Shown here one piece after another: positions 13,523 through 27,547 of a stretch of DNA of 64,000 nt. The DNA lies in assembly GCA_000328365.1 (NCBI GenBank), contig KB311569.1, positions 2,258 through 66,257 on the forward strand. Direction: 5' to 3'. Both the position numbers and the translations under genes were made by a program. This DNA comes from Capitella teleta (lineage: Eukaryota > Annelida > Polychaeta > Capitellidae). The notes under the pieces are model-generated. The model saw only the letters and a program-made list of their open reading frames with translations. It made no database searches and was not told the DNA's origin. How positions within the stretch are numbered: the first letter of the stretch is position 1; every line of letters starts with the position of its first letter.

Positions 13523-13976
13523 CGTCATCGATGATGCAATATGAGTCACAAACTCTGTCCTAATACATCTTCCCCTCCCCCTTCCCACCGCCTATTGCTC
13601 ACCCCCACCCGCCTTGTACAACTTGACCCTTCGCTTCATTAACCCCAAGAAAATGGACCAAAATCAAAAGCCTTATCATGCATTCATATCAAATATTTTT
13701 GTAGTCTATTTTTGCACAATTTGTACAATCTATTTATATACATTCAGCATACACGCTTTTTTTTCTAGTCATATTTTTCTACATACATAAGCATTCCATG
13801 TCCCTTTTTATGGAAGAAAAAACTCTTTTGTATTTTTCTCACATTTATTATATTATTCTTATTCAAAATGACCAATTTTTATAGAAACTAATAATTATTA
13901 GTATTTTTTTCTATGATATTTTCATATTCTGCGCAATCACTATTTATTATCATTGTGAATATTTAGATGTTTTTTT

Positions 13977-13982
13977 ATTAAA
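13977..13982 (+). terminator. neuroD polyadenylation signal (ATTAAA)
   Basis: ATTAAA lies about 455 bp after the neuroD stop codon, at the end of an AT-rich 3' UTR. It is the best-placed hexamer before the sequence changes character. Confidence 0.5.
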
Positions 13983-16900
13983 TACAACAATCACCTCGAG
14001 GAAAAAAAAAACGAAGAGTTCTGAGTTTGTATTTATAAATTCCGTTTATTCGTCCCTGGGAACATGATGTGCTTAATACTGGTCAAGGTGGGCCTAGGGT
14101 AACAAGGACGCAATACATATCTGTATACTGTACTGATTTATCCACCCTTTCCGTTCAGAGACATACGCGCATGAACTTCATGTAGTTCATAGTTTTCATA
14201 CGAATTCGTGATCTGTCCAATCAACCCCATCGGACGGAAGACGAAGTAGGCGTGCTGGCTATGGCACAACACCAATTCTACACTCACGTGTTGGTGGTTT
14301 CAATATTGGTTCATTTGAGATGCATTGGGCTCAAAATATTGAATGGCAAAAGAAGAAAGCTAATGATTATAATTTTACTAAACGTTTTACAAGTATACAC
14401 CAACATTATTCCATAGAAAACATACATGAATATATGTACAATAAAGGGCTAGTGTTACCATGATACATGCTAAGCATAATGAGGATCTACATAACAATAC
14501 AAAAGAAATATTCCGTATGACAAGAAGTTTGTGCGGTGAAAAGTGTGTAAAAGGCGCTCCAAACATTATCGCGGAGGAGTTGCCATATAGCGAGCACGTC
14601 ATCGGTGGTACGAGAGGCCAAAGCGTGATCACAAATAAAAAATAAAAAAATTATCCATGAGCCTGATTGGGCAAATATGCCATTTGGTCTATACTTTTAT
14701 GATTAGATGGGAGCAAAGACACTCTCGAATATATGTATACGAGACTTTGTGTAATTTGGTTACAAGAACAAGCATATTTTGGGACAAAATTAGCGGTAAA
14801 TTGTAATTGAAGGAAATGGGACAATTCATTTAAACTACCCAAATAAATGCACGTATTTGAGCCATTGAATTAATTTCACGTGCCTTATTTGTCATGTTTT
14901 AACCAACTTATTTCTTTCTAATTAATGAGTACTATGTTGTTCAAGACATATTCCGCTAAGTCGGAGCCTACAGCACACTTCTTTCCCAAAGTTAAACACA
15001 CGCTACACATAAACGAAGCCACGTTAATGTCCCACAGTTTACTGTGCAAAGACCAAAACATGACCAATTACAATGATACTATCTGAAGTACGTTTGTACA
15101 ACTTTAATATGAGACATACAGCTACGCAAGCAAGACGGAATAGTAGTTGTTATGCATGGCACACAGAGACACACTGCCTGCATATTGCGGTTGACATGTG
15201 GACGAGTGTTGCCTGCTCAGCAAACAGCTTCCTCCATCCAACTCTGGGGTCGTCCTGGATATTCGCCCGTAAATAATCAACCGTGATGTCATGTGGGTAA
15301 AAGTCTATTTAGCTTCGCACTCGTCCACAAGATCATTGCATACACGATTTATCTGGTTAATTTATTCTCCGGGAGCAGGGCAAACAATTCAAGTACATCT
15401 AGAAAAAAATCGCAAAGATAGCACTGCCTGCCCTAGTGACAGAAATATCGCCATATTGAATTTCCAGCATCTCGTGGCAGGGATCCTTCATTTCGTAGCC
15501 TCTCAGCTGGAGAGGGAGGCTTCATTTACACAAAGCCCCCCGTCACGTGGTGTGGGGAGCGTGTGGGACGCCGTTGCGTCGAGATAACGAATGCTGGCCA
15601 AGACTCTTCACTTCGTGACACGGGTTCTTTGTCCAGGGCGAAAAAACACTGTTTGGACTTTCACACTCGATAAAGAGAAACTGCCCCAGGACCTGGTTCT
15701 ACCAGGCGTTGATGACGTCCTGCGCTAAAGAGATTGCGCTGCAAATCAGGAGAATGAAAGCACATTTGCATTTGACGAATCTGCTTCGATTGTTGTTCTG
15801 TCAACAACGGCTGTAAATCGTATGCGTGTAGCAATCATATACATTGTCCAGTATATACCGGTTCTGTGCATTAAGCACCTATTGACTATCTCCTTAGAAA
15901 TATCCCATTATTCATTCATTCGGACGGAAGCAGACATAATGTTGCTTCAACTATTCGAAATAACCGCAAGTCCTCCTCATAAGTAACGCTTAAGGTTTGT
16001 GCGTTGTACACAAACCCATAAACATAAACCCATAAACATAATTATATCCAACTTGGCTAACACTTTGAACTCAAGAATGATGTTTTAATGAACAATGAAT
16101 CTAAGAGAGCTTCAGGTTCAACAAACGCCACCGAAACAGCACCTCTGAAAATGTAAACTTTCTGCGACATTTAACAATATAAAAACTAAAAAGTCATTAC
16201 TCAGCAGTCAGCATGAAGTTAAAAAAACAACAACAATTAATTAGAAAGTTGAAGTTATCGACCTGCAATTGACTCAACGCGTAATTAACCTAATGTTTGG
16301 TAATTAATAGGAACGACACGAGTTATGGCAGATAGCATCTCGAAGGCTGGCAATTATCCACGCTTTTAAAGCGATTAAATGCCACAAAAGTTTCCACCAT
16401 TTCTTGGAACTTGGAGGCGATGCGTAAAAAAATCGCTCTCGGCCCATCTGGCCAAAAAGGCTCAGGTTGCGAGAGATCTATGACAACTCCAAAACCAAGC
16501 AGTATATATTGGCCTGCTGTGAAGGTCATCTCACACCTTTTGATGGATTTTACTCTCATTGTGTGAAGGTAACAATCCATGAAATGGGCGCACGAGGGAA
16601 GGGGAGGGGATGGTCAGGGAACGCTGTGTGTATATGTAAAGGTATTTTTAGTTAGATCTATATGTAAAATGCATGTATGTTATGCAATTGTGGTCCGTTT
16701 TTACGGATTGCATATAATACAAATGATTCTGCAAACAATATTGCATTAATTGGTAATTTAAAATTCCTTCATTCTTGTGAGAATAAAACACCCCGACAAA
16801 TCCCTTCAATCACTGTACCATAGTACTGCACGCTTGTATATATCTCTTAATTCAATGACGCTGAATCGACATTATAATGGAAATGTAATATTGCCTCTAT

Positions 16901-19900
16901 TCAAAATTCACGTATAATTGTACATACACTTGATATTTTATGCATGCATACTTCCATAGTGTGTGACCTTATGCCGAGCTCAACAAACGCCGGAGAAAGA
17001 GTTCTTCCTAGAGCAAACCGACCTGTCTATCCCACAAATAAACATTTACCACCGAATGTGCCCCTTGTGAAATGGACACTGGTATAGGTATGCTGTTCAT
17101 TTTAACAGTCTTGGCTATTTATATTCATCGTTATAATTGGTTGCAATTTGGAAGACGAAAAAACCCAGTGCAAACAGGTAGAATTATGCATGTATACATA
17201 TTCCGGTATACAAATACATGTATACACGCAAACTTCCTTCTTTGATCTTCCACCCTGTATTAGGACGAGCACAATTCTTAGTCTTGTGCATAATTTCTTA
17301 AATTGAACTTCATCTAACAAAGATTGTATAATTTGATACCAAAAACAGGTGCATTGTCTTGAAAACAGAGCTCATGATTGAGAAAATGCTGTTTTCAGAA
17401 GTGAAACTGAATTCCTAGCAAGATGTGAAATGTTATGCAAGTACATGACACATTGTGGACTTCCATCTGAGACTTCTAAAATATTTTCCTTTTCTTCTTC
17501 TCGTGTTGCAAGTTTCCACACCCTGTTGTGTGCATTGCGCATGCGTGAGGAGCCTTTCTTTCATCCTCTCTTGTGGTCTAAAAGCACAAAAGCCAGCTTT
17601 TTTTTCCCTTCAGTTCCTTGAGAATTGAACTGATTTGGTATTGGTGCAATTGCTTGTGTCTGCATTGTCGGTGGTGCCAATTAAAACCCCATTAAAGTCC
17701 ATTTGATTGACAGATCATTGAAGCATTGAACAAACATCTTAAGTTTCTATCAAGTGTTATAACTGTGTGCTTTTTAGAAAACTGAAACGATTTCGAGACA
17801 AGTGCCTGCCCCAGGATCACAATCGATCCTCTTTGAAGTGACGGCGCATTTTCTCGTTTATTAAACTCGGAATTATCGGTGCAAGTCATCTCATGAGGCC
17901 GGCTACCAGCAAATGCTAATTTCGCCTCTCTTTCTCATAACAGGGCGTGGTCGCTGGCTCATTTCACAGGGGCTGCGTCCGCTCCTCCCCTCGATGCTTT
18001 GAAGCAATTGTTTGCCTGACCGTTTCAAAGATCGGATGAGAAATGGCAAGCGACCGGAGAGCATGCCACGACGCCGTCACGAAGGATCAGACGCCGGTCT
18101 TTCATGTTCCTCATCTATCGTTGATTTAATTATTCAGATTGCGTGCTCGGCTGCCTCGCTCAAAAGTTAAAACCGAAACTTCAAAAGGGAGGATCACTTT
18201 TCTTTGGACACACTTTCCAATTGAAGATCTCCACTGAATTAATTGTTCATCACGCGCTTTACGTGGTCACCATTGCAACGGCACTGATGCTATGACAACA
18301 CGATGACATGCTCATGGGAGGCGAGCTGAATTCAATCTCTCTTATTTTAGCATTTGACTATATTTTGTGCATACAATTCGAGAAATGCTAACCCTTGATT
18401 TTGGTTAGGCTTACACATGTACATAGTTATACAATTATAGAAAAAGACCCATCTACGGGTAATGTTCAATCAAATCTAATTAATACTACACGCAAGTGCA
18501 CGTGTGGAGGATACAACACGCAAAACAAATCCACACTTTAATTATTAGCCTTTATACTTAAAGGACTCCGCTGTATGTGGATGCGATGGTGCAGTGACCA
18601 AGGGTCATTTTTCTCTACACATGCCAGCATTCCTCCTAAATGAAATGCATATCGACTGCTCTTCCTGATTTCATGGACACAATTTCACCCTTGAATACGG
18701 TGACATATGCAAATGCAGAGTTTTGTTACCAGCCGTCGATACATTGCGGGGCTCGTGGACAGTCGAGTGGCCTTCTGGCCTCTCGGCTGGTCATCAATTG
18801 CTGACCAAACAAACCTCAACTCGAAGCCGTCAGCGCTTGACAAATTGACGCCATCCTGAATCGGGAAGCAATTGACACGTGGACAATGCAGAGGGCAGGA
18901 TTCCGGTAGACGTAAGAGCGATTTCCGCTGACGACCGCCACCAAATTAGTGTCTGCAAATGCACTTTTCTGGGCCGGCTGATGTTTCCCTTTAAGACACA
19001 GCCACGAGGGCTTCTCTGCTGAGCCATCTGGGCCGCTTTGGGCCAGGTAAACAAACAGCACGTGACCCCCGTTGGCTATTACGTTAAACGGTACCACCCC
19101 CACTCTTGCCAAGTATTGCGAGAAGGGAGGAGTTGACACCATTGTGTCGGTGGGAGGGACCGCGAATCTCCAAGGGCTCAAAACCCCTTACGCGGAAGCA
19201 ATCTCGTATTAAAGTATCGTTACCTGACGTAAGATGATTCCGCGATGATTGATCGATTTGTCGAGGTTTTCCCCCTCCAGCTGGTTCGGGAAATTGAGGT
19301 GTTGAAATCTGGATCCAGCTTCGCCCTTATGTAACCCTCCGTTGACAACGACAGATGTCGGTTTTTCGGCGACTAAAGGTGATAAAAAGAAAACGAATCT
19401 CAAATTTCTTTTTTCTCTTTTTCTTCTTTTACTGTTTGACCTTCTCAATGGTGTGTCCTTCTGTTGAAGCCGGCTTTGATCCTGATTTATTAGAACAAAG
19501 AAAAGAGACAAAATATTCAGAAAAAAAAAACAGAACAATTGTGCATTTCCTTCTTGCCTAATTTACTGTACGGCTGTACTCAAAGTACTGATATACAATA
19601 ATACTTATAATAATATTATTATAGTTAATTGTATACTTTCTCGGTTACACAACAACACGTGTATTGTAAAAAGACACCTGACAATCTAATTAGATTACCT
19701 GGCACAGCGAGCTAAATCAACCCAACCAATAAATACAACCATGGGTCGATGAATTAATAATTAATTAACCCAAACGCATAGGAAATTTCCATCTTAGGAT
19801 GAAATTAATTTCTGGCACGCAACGAAACTAAATTGAATCTGTTTCCTCGAGGGATCATTCTCTTCAGAAAGTTGATCACAGGTGTGTTTAATTATTTAAG

Positions 19901-20184
19901 AGCTAATTGATCAGGGATTCCCGGCAATCGGCTGCCCACCTGCTCACAGAGCCGTCAGGCGATCATCGTTTTTTCGTGCAATTCTGACTTAGTGCTGGAT
20001 CGAGGTTTCCGAGTGCCGGCGGAAACACCCGAAGTGGACTCCGGAATTTATAGTTTAATTTAATGCTAGTAAAAGTTACAGAGTGAGTGTAGGGTGATGT
20101 CGGAGTTATCGAGCACCCCTTCCACGCAGGTGTGGATTGTTATCAGTGTACAATGCAATCAGGAGGATTGATAACATCGCCTCA
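13983..20184. other. Intergenic region, no recognised gene
   Basis: About 6.2 kb between neuroD and the LINE fossil. Open frames of up to about 120 codons exist (for example 18816-19181 on the minus strand), but none shows a domain or has adjoining splice-linked exons that I recognise. E-boxes (CAGGTG/CACCTG) occur near 19880-19940 and 20128. Otherwise unremarkable AT-rich DNA. Confidence 0.5.
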
Positions 20185-21430
20185 TATCACTTTATTTCTT
20201 GTACATAATAGAAATAATAATAAAATTTTTGTAAAAGCGTAATATTCACAAAAAGTGCTCAAAACGCAATAAAACAGATAAAACAGAAAACAAAGTAAGA
20301 AAAGAGTTAATTAAAAGCTCGGATATATAAATACGTTTTCAATTTAAGTTTAAAAGAAGAAAATGAATTTGATATTTTGATATGATGGGGTAAACATTCC
20401 ATAGAATAGGGCCGCAAGATTGAAAACAACGTTTGGTGAAGGTTAAAATGCGCGCGGCACAATTATGAACACTTGCTTAAAAGACGATTGCGTAAATTAA
20501 AATAAAGAGAGTTACAGTAATCATTTCTACTGGTAATAAAAGCATGAATGAGCTGTTCACAAGATTCATATGATAACAACTTTCTTGTTCTTCCAATATT
20601 ACATAAATGATAACAGGCTGTTCTGCAGGTGGCATTAATGTTATCTTCCATAGAAAGAGATTTATCTAACATAACACCGATATTTTTCACCGAATGCTCA
20701 TGAAATAAAGTTACATCACCAACATTAAAATTACGACCAAGAGAAACATTATTTAAAACACTTTTAGAAGCAACGATTATAAAATTAGATTTTAAAGTCA
20801 TTCATCTTCAATTTCTTGGCTGCCATCCAATCTCTAACGGCGTCAATGCAGCGTTCCATTTGGTTTAAAGCAGTGCCAATATCACCGGAATTGAAACAGA
20901 CGTAAATCGACGTATCGTCAGCGTAAAAGTGGTAGTGCACTTGATGAATGTCTAAAAGAGAAGCAAGCAAAGTGGTATGCAAAGTAAAAGGTACAGATCC
21001 CAAGTACTGATCCCTGAGGCCGTCCCGAAAGAAGCTCAACACTCTCCGAGAAATGTTCTCCGATTGTCATTTTCTGCGCTCGACCACTCGAATATGATCT
21101 GAACCAGTCCAATGCCACTCATGCTCCACCAGGTCGAAAGCCGCGCTTAGGTCTAGTAAAACCACCATGGACGCTTTCTTTTCAGCCATAGATGAGATGA
21201 GGTCACTCTGTATTTTTAGAGGTGTGGTTTCCGTGCTGTGGTCCGGTCGGTAAGCAGATTGGAGTCTATAGTAGAGACTGTTCATATGGTGAGTGAGGTG
21301 GTCGTTGATCTCTGCTAGTACTACTTTTTCCAGAATTTTTTAAAAGAAAATGGAGATTTGAGACGGGACGATAGTTCGAGAACAGAGAAGAATCGAGGGA
21401 GGGCTTTTTGATCAGTGGTGTGCATATGTA
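20185..21430 (-). mobile_element. LINE (CR1/L2-like) reverse-transcriptase fragment
   Basis: Read on the minus strand, overlapping frames encode successive reverse-transcriptase blocks of a non-LTR retrotransposon. These are a LEKVVL-like start with QSAYRPDHSTET, LLDLSAAFD (motif A), RPQGSVLG (motif B), HFYADDTSIYVCF with the catalytic YADD (motif C), and a thumb region with NIGVMLDKSLSM and SRNDYCNSL. The order and wording fit the CR1/L2 superfamily. The frame changes several times, so the copy is dead. No apurinic endonuclease domain is seen, meaning it is 5' truncated. The 3' end is near 20190, in an AT-rich tail containing ATTATTATT-type repeats on the minus strand. Confidence 0.88.
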
Positions 21431-24400
21431 TAGGCTTTATCTGCAGACCTCCAACTACTTGTTCACCAGAGCTCCTTGACCCTGGAACAGAACACCGCTC
21501 CCTCTGCTATAGTAGGCATAATCAGCCCCTTTCCCAATTCTCCTCTTTCCCAAACCTTCTTCTCTTGAGTCACCACTAACCACTGACCAGTGGTCTTTTG
21601 AACTCCCTTCCTCTTTCCCTGCATGATCTAATGCACCACTTCCTCGCCGGCAGTCTGACCCCCAGCTGACCTTTGTTATCTTTAGCGTTACATAATCTCA
21701 AAGGAAGCGCGCGCCTTGTTCACGCTTGTTGCAATCGTAATACGGTAATGACGACAAACACCGTAATGGTCATCTCGGAAGCACCTGTGAAGTGCGCGCG
21801 CTACCCTTTGATGTTGCTTGTGCACTTGACCATACTCAGCGGTAACAATTGGATTAGTCGTAAGCCCTTCTCTAAGGATCTACATAGAGCGCGCACCTGT
21901 TGGGAGGACAAGTTGATGTTGCGTACGGTAGTTGTGCCAACTTCGTTTTGGAAGCGGCACGTGTCTGAAGAATGTCGTGAAAGTGCTCTTTAAAACTATT
22001 ATCATCGAGTGCTTTTTACATCTCTAAATAAGAATAAATCCACCTTTAGACTCAGCAATGAGTGGAAAATCCAGAAGCCACCAATAGACATGAAGACACA
22101 CAATGACGCAAGTACAAGCTTACAAGTAGAAACACCCAACCGGAGCAATAAACTTCCATTTTAATTAAACCACAGAAGAGAAATTAAAACCACCAAAGGT
22201 GCAATTAACAAACGATGGATTTGCGAGGATCAAACAATCAAAATCACAAAGCTAGAGAGAAGTTACAAAATGTCAGTCATTAGTGAAAGTGTGGCCCGCA
22301 TGCAATTGCGAGGGACGAGAAGGAGCAGAAGGTATCAAAGACCGAACAGAAAAAAAGATTCCACTGAAGTCAAACTCTTGCGTTTAATGACAGAACAAGA
22401 GTTTAAACGTTGCTAATTGATAGGAGGATGGTCTGCGCGTTGTACATGAAAGGCGTCGGGGTGAAATGGGTCAGCGAGGGACGGCAGATGGTCTAGTGGA
22501 GGGCTATGCTAATGCCCAGGCGACCTGCTGGAAACGCGCGCACACACACTACATCAAACGACGCTGACGGCCGCCTCTCGACGACGCGGAGAAACGCCTC
22601 CGTCGAGCAAATAAGCGCAGACGCTGCTGATGCCCGCTTCGAAAGACGATCATCATTCGATTTGGATGAGGGGCACTTTGTCATACTGCCACCTGTCTCC
22701 AGGGCTCCAGGAAGTCATCGCTGGTATATCAATAGACGACTGCAGCAGAGCGGAGGCAACATACCGCCACGAGATGCATCCGTAAAAATAGCACGAGTTA
22801 GCACAAGAATTACGTCATCATATCACATCGAATAATCCAGAGAATAGCACGATGGTTTGTATTAATATATGCGGAAACTAAGAAACAAGGTCCATGCACT
22901 TTTGTTGAATATATCATCATTGTTGCATAACTCTGGCATTTTTGATGTACTGAAACAACTGCTTGTGGATTGGGTGAAAGGACAGTTGGTGCATAACGAT
23001 TCGACGTTGGAGTGCGGTCAGCATTTCGCTACTCGTTTCCAAATTGTGATCTGCTGCTTTGAGCACATGAAGCAAATCATTTTTACATTTAACGTAAATA
23101 AAATTATGAGTCAATTTGATTTATTTCGATGCCTCGTGACTTCTTGTGACGCAAAAAGACAACATTTCTTAGGACAATTTTTCGATCCGGATGTCGAAGA
23201 ACCGCGAAATTGACGTCGGCATATGCACAGGTTACCTGTATGCGCCCCAAATGAAATGGATATGCATGTATTACAGGAGAGATTGCAATCTGGTAAGAGC
23301 ATAGCCGGCTAATCTCAAAGTTAAACGTATATAGCTCATCATGTATTTTGCAATTAAGGTCACACAATTTCACTCGAAACGAGAGTGCTTAAAATTTCAA
23401 TAAATGCGCGCAGTTCTAGAATAAAACATATTACAGACAACAACTGCTTCTCAAACGGAATTCCGATCAGTGATGATTGCTTCATTGAATCGAAACCGAA
23501 AAGTGCAATCTTATAGATTCCGTGTTTTATTGTGAGATACTCAGCACAAATTCACAGTTGACATTGAACTGAACGAAGCATCTCAACGCAAAGGGAAAAC
23601 AGACTAATTGCCTTCTCCCCTGATTGGATCGTGTCAGTGCACGGCCTAATTAGGTCAGTGTGCGCCTCCTTTGATCTCGAATTGTCCATTTCGTACGCAA
23701 ACAGCGCCCAACTGCGCTGGTTTTCTTTGGGCGGCTGAATCTCAGACAGAGAGACAGGAGAATAACAAAATTATAAATTCAGCGGACGGCATCATTTTCT
23801 GGTCATTTGTCAGATCCGACATCATCGATCTCGCGCATGCGCACACAAGCGCCTCCTTCGTTCTCTGCTCAACTCTACTAGAAGGCGCTTTGAACACGGA
23901 CGTCGAGATTACGGCGAGATCTCGCGGGAATTAGCGCGTCTCATCCTGTCATTGTTTCGACGTCCCGTGAGATTTTAAGAGGCCATCTGGGCAGATATTC
24001 CAACCCGCGGACTGCTGTCTGCACTCATGCCCTCATGCCCCCAGTGCGTTGTGACAGTTGCATTCATAACGTACCTCATGCGTTATGCCTTATGGTTCTT
24101 ATCCATGCAGAAAATTTGATCAATTTCTCGTATAAGGATGCGTCAACTTCATGTAACACTCATCTGTATCTTGTGTAAAAGACTCAAGATACCCGCTTAT
24201 GCATTGCACCCACAAAATGCCACCGCGTTTGCAAACTGTGGCTAATTTGAATCTATTTTCAATTCACGAAGGTGGAATCATAACAGTCATAACGCACCTC
24301 ATAATTATAATCATTCATAATAATTATTCCTCTATGTTATAACAGGCGTCAAAAGCACATTCCCACGGTCCACGTGCTCAACGCTCCAACACAGTGACAC

Positions 24401-24805
24401 TTTGACTCACAAGAAATGCAGTATTTTAATATTGTTATATTTTGTGATTCACATGAAATCAGTCAAAGGAATGCAAGATGGCGAAGCAACAACAACAACT
24501 CAAATGAACAACACAGTCATAACATTATTAAACGCCGCAATTATCGCAAGTCCTTAGGTAATCAATGGAAAGGACCCATATGGGCATAATTACGATTTTT
24601 ACCTTTTAGTATAGTAGGCCTCAAGTCGAATGGATACACACACACACAAAAAAAAGAGGAAACTTTCAACGATCACGTGTTCCATTTCAACCAATAAGAT
24701 AACTCGGCGCTCGATCGCAGATGATTATTTCATATCGTTATCTGCTAAGCAACACGTAATAATAACAAAAGAATAATTCCTCTACAGATGAAATCCAATT
24801 GCCAC
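21431..24805. other. Intergenic region, no recognised gene
   Basis: A GC-richer stretch at 22500-22700 carries a 109-codon open frame (22506-22835, plus strand) with fairly balanced codon use but no domain I know. At 24061-24090 and 24275-24297 lie the first copies of the TCATAACGCA motif described in the findings. The remainder is AT-rich spacer. Confidence 0.45.
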
Positions 24806-25156
24806 TCATTTATCTCGCTTCGAGAAGCCTATTTTGGTTGATTCGCGAACGGCGCCTCCCGGGGTCCACACACATCGATGGCAATCGGCGAACAGCGCCA
24901 TTTTGTGCCACGAGTATCTGTCTTCGTCTTTGAAGGTCGTTTCCTGGGCGACGTGCAAACGCTTCTTCCAGGGAACGTCGATTTTCGCTCTGCTCGAAGC
25001 TGTGTCTCGTCGAATAGACTCCAACTTCCGGGTCATCGTTGGACTAAGCGGTGTTGACGATGCCGGCGTTTGCACGTGCCAATGCGGGCCGCCATCTTGG
25101 TTGGTCGTCTGCGGAGCTGCTCTTTGCTGCAGCCAGAGTAGGTTCCAGTTAGACAT
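24806..25156 (-). CDS. Hypothetical protein, 116 residues
   Basis: I do not recognise this protein. It is a single uninterrupted frame with a G/C-biased third position and a CpG content well above the surroundings, both of which suggest real coding sequence. It is basic overall, begins with SNWNLLWLQQRAAPQ, and has a Ser/Thr/Pro-rich stretch near residues 31-41. A Lys/Arg-rich centre follows, then a closing part with one CHRC pair. No signal peptide or membrane segment is seen. It reads away from a promoter-like cluster at 25.41-25.48 kb that could serve this strand. It could be a complete small gene, one exon of a larger one, or a chance frame in a CpG-rich island. Confidence 0.4.
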   Translation of the reverse strand: MSNWNLLWLQQRAAPQTTNQDGGPHWHVQTPASSTPLSPTMTRKLESIRRDTASSRAKIDVPWKKRLHVAQETTFKDEDRYSWHKMALFADCHRCVWTPGGAVRESTKIGFSKRDK

Positions 25157-25408
25157 GGCGATTTCTGAAATGTATTCAATAATCCATTTAGTTCATCTCA
25201 AAGTATTATTGATTAAGGGACCGCGGTGATGTTCTATTGACTCATAGCACCAATTGATAGCATTCCGTGCCAAGAACACCCTGCCTGGATGCAAGCGTAA
25301 GGAAATAATGCATTCCGAATATCGGGGTTAGCATTGCGCCTATGGGAGAATGGCTTCCATTGCGAAGTATAGGAGGCAAACGTCAGCTGATGGCTTGGTT
25401 TGGCTGAT

Positions 25409-25483
25409 GGCTGATTGGTTCCGTTCCCCTCGTGAAGCTATCGATTTCAGCCAATCAGAGCAGAGCATCTTCGCCATAAAAGG
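25409..25483 (+). promoter_or_regulatory. Promoter-like cluster: facing CCAAT boxes and CCATAAAAGG
   Basis: CTGATTGG at 25411-25418 and CCAATCAG at 25451-25458 form an 8-bp inverted repeat of NF-Y-type CCAAT boxes. CCATAAAAGG follows at 25474-25483 and can be read as a TATA-like box or a CArg/SRF site. The arrangement resembles the neuroD promoter. A splice-donor-like aacgtg/gtaggt lies about 80 bp downstream. No gene is confirmed on either side. Confidence 0.4.
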
Positions 25484-27547
25484 ACATCTTTGTTGTTTAC
25501 GAAACGAAAGCGCATGCGTGGTGCACTCTGGCTGATCTTTTTGCTGTTTCAGGATGAGAAACGTGGTAGGTGTCTTAGAAAATCGCTTGTTAAAATTAAA
25601 AAAAATAGCGAAAAATATTTTTTGTTTGCGCCTGACTGGTGGCAAAATGATTATTCTATCTATTTCCGAAAAGAAAATAAAAAAATATCAAGGGGTTTAG
25701 TCGCAGGACACGGTGATATGACGAGGCCCATTGTAAAAGATGGGGAACTCGGTGTTTCATCACAGCGACTGACGTCACGCCTAATTAGCATTATATCTCC
25801 CGCGAAATCGTTAGCGATGATATTCCTTGTGTGAGCCAGGCATAAGAATCATCTTTGGTGCATCAAATAACGACTCAAAGTCCATTGTCAACCAGTTCTT
25901 CCTCCCTTTAAAGGGCTGTAAGTAATGATATATTGTTGAGATCACGATCGCCACGTGTTATATTCAAAATCCTCTCTCACAAAAACCTCTTTTGCGATCA
26001 TCAAGAGCCGAGTCAAATATTGATCACAAGTCAACAGATAAATAATACATAATGATGTATAAATAAAACGTGAATACATAATTATATCACGCCAATAGAA
26101 CAGACCAATTGGGAGCAAGCCATGCGATACCACATTATGTATTCATTTTCCTTACTTATATTCCACCCATAAGTTCAATTAGAAATTGGTTCGTTAATAT
26201 TCATCTATTTATAATTATACATGTGTATTGGTTTCATAAAGATCATTGAGGTCTTCTAACTCTAACCGCTATGATTCCGATATGAATATTGCCAATGTCT
26301 CCGAAGAAGAATGACAGAGACATACATACCATCATCTGTCATATATGGATCCAAGTTGCACGGTATATTGTATGTGCGTGCAAGGATGCCATATATGTTA
26401 TTCATGCAAACAATGCCGTACATATATTGACATCTATTGCAATCCATGTTATCTAGCACCTGCTCGGGTCAAAAAATGATCCAATTTATGAAATGATAGT
26501 TGCTACTATTACATCTATACGTCCACGGCCACATGCATCCATGCAGCTGAGTATAGCGCGCTCAATACATGTATATTGATTAAACTTTATAAATGTACAG
26601 TCTACACGTGCAATGTTATACTTTGTATATTATGAAAAATCCTGACTTACAAAGTACAACATAACATGCATAACAAGGAAAATTAAAAGAGAAGAGGTGC
26701 CATGGCTGTGACCCATAGCAACACTTACTGTTTAACTCAGCTCAGAGTTCGCGAGTTGGTCCCCGTTTGCGGAAGAGCCTCTATGTCAAACCATGCAAGT
26801 GTTTAACGGCATTTAATCCCATGTTTGAAGTCTCTTAGCGTTCAGAGATCCGAGATTATCCCTCCGATCGATCGCTGAAATGTTGTCTCGCGATAAATCA
26901 ATGAAATCGTTCATCGACCGTCTGCAATGTTCCTCGTGGCGGGCGATGACCCCAGACAGGCGGTCTTCCGGTTGCCCGGTAATACTAAAGTCAGGATTAG
27001 TATATCGCAAGTCAGGCCTTCAGTCATTGTCAATTAATCAGTGCAAGTCACATATGCAGTCAGTTGGGCCGACAGAGGATTCATTCACAGAGTCGGCTGC
27101 TTCTCACAGCACTCCTGCTATAAATAGACGCATCTTGATGCCTGTCTGCCCCTCGTGTCTTATTTATCACGTGTACAAATACATAGGTATCTGTGTACAT
27201 GGTATTGCACATCACTTTGATTCCACGTCTAATTAACCAGAGATCTGAGAGTGTGGATGGTGTAACATTAATTTATGCACACCTTTGCAATTGAATTGAT
27301 TTACGTCTCTGCATGTGCTCCATGCGACCGCTTGGTTGATTGCACAAGGCAATTGTACAATCGTAACGGGACGTACGCCAATGCAACTCTTGAACTTGGC
27401 AACTGATGACCTTGTTTACCTGTTCACCTACTTGAGCCTCCTGCAGTTTGACCTACTTCTTTCCGGTTTCGGGAAGCAACAACAGAGTGCTGGATGCTCC
27501 GTTTGATCAGTTTCCCACACTGAACACTTTGAGACGCAAGCACCGAG
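25484..27547. other. Spacer upstream of the SnoaL-like gene
   Basis: AT-rich sequence without a recognisable gene. The last part (about 27440-27547) should contain the 5' UTR and promoter of the SnoaL-like gene, but no clear TATA box is seen there. The transcript may instead start further upstream and be spliced. Confidence 0.4.

Noticed and set aside
18816-19181. 121-codon minus-strand frame
   Set aside because: No recognisable domain or splice-linked exons; codon use not distinctive.
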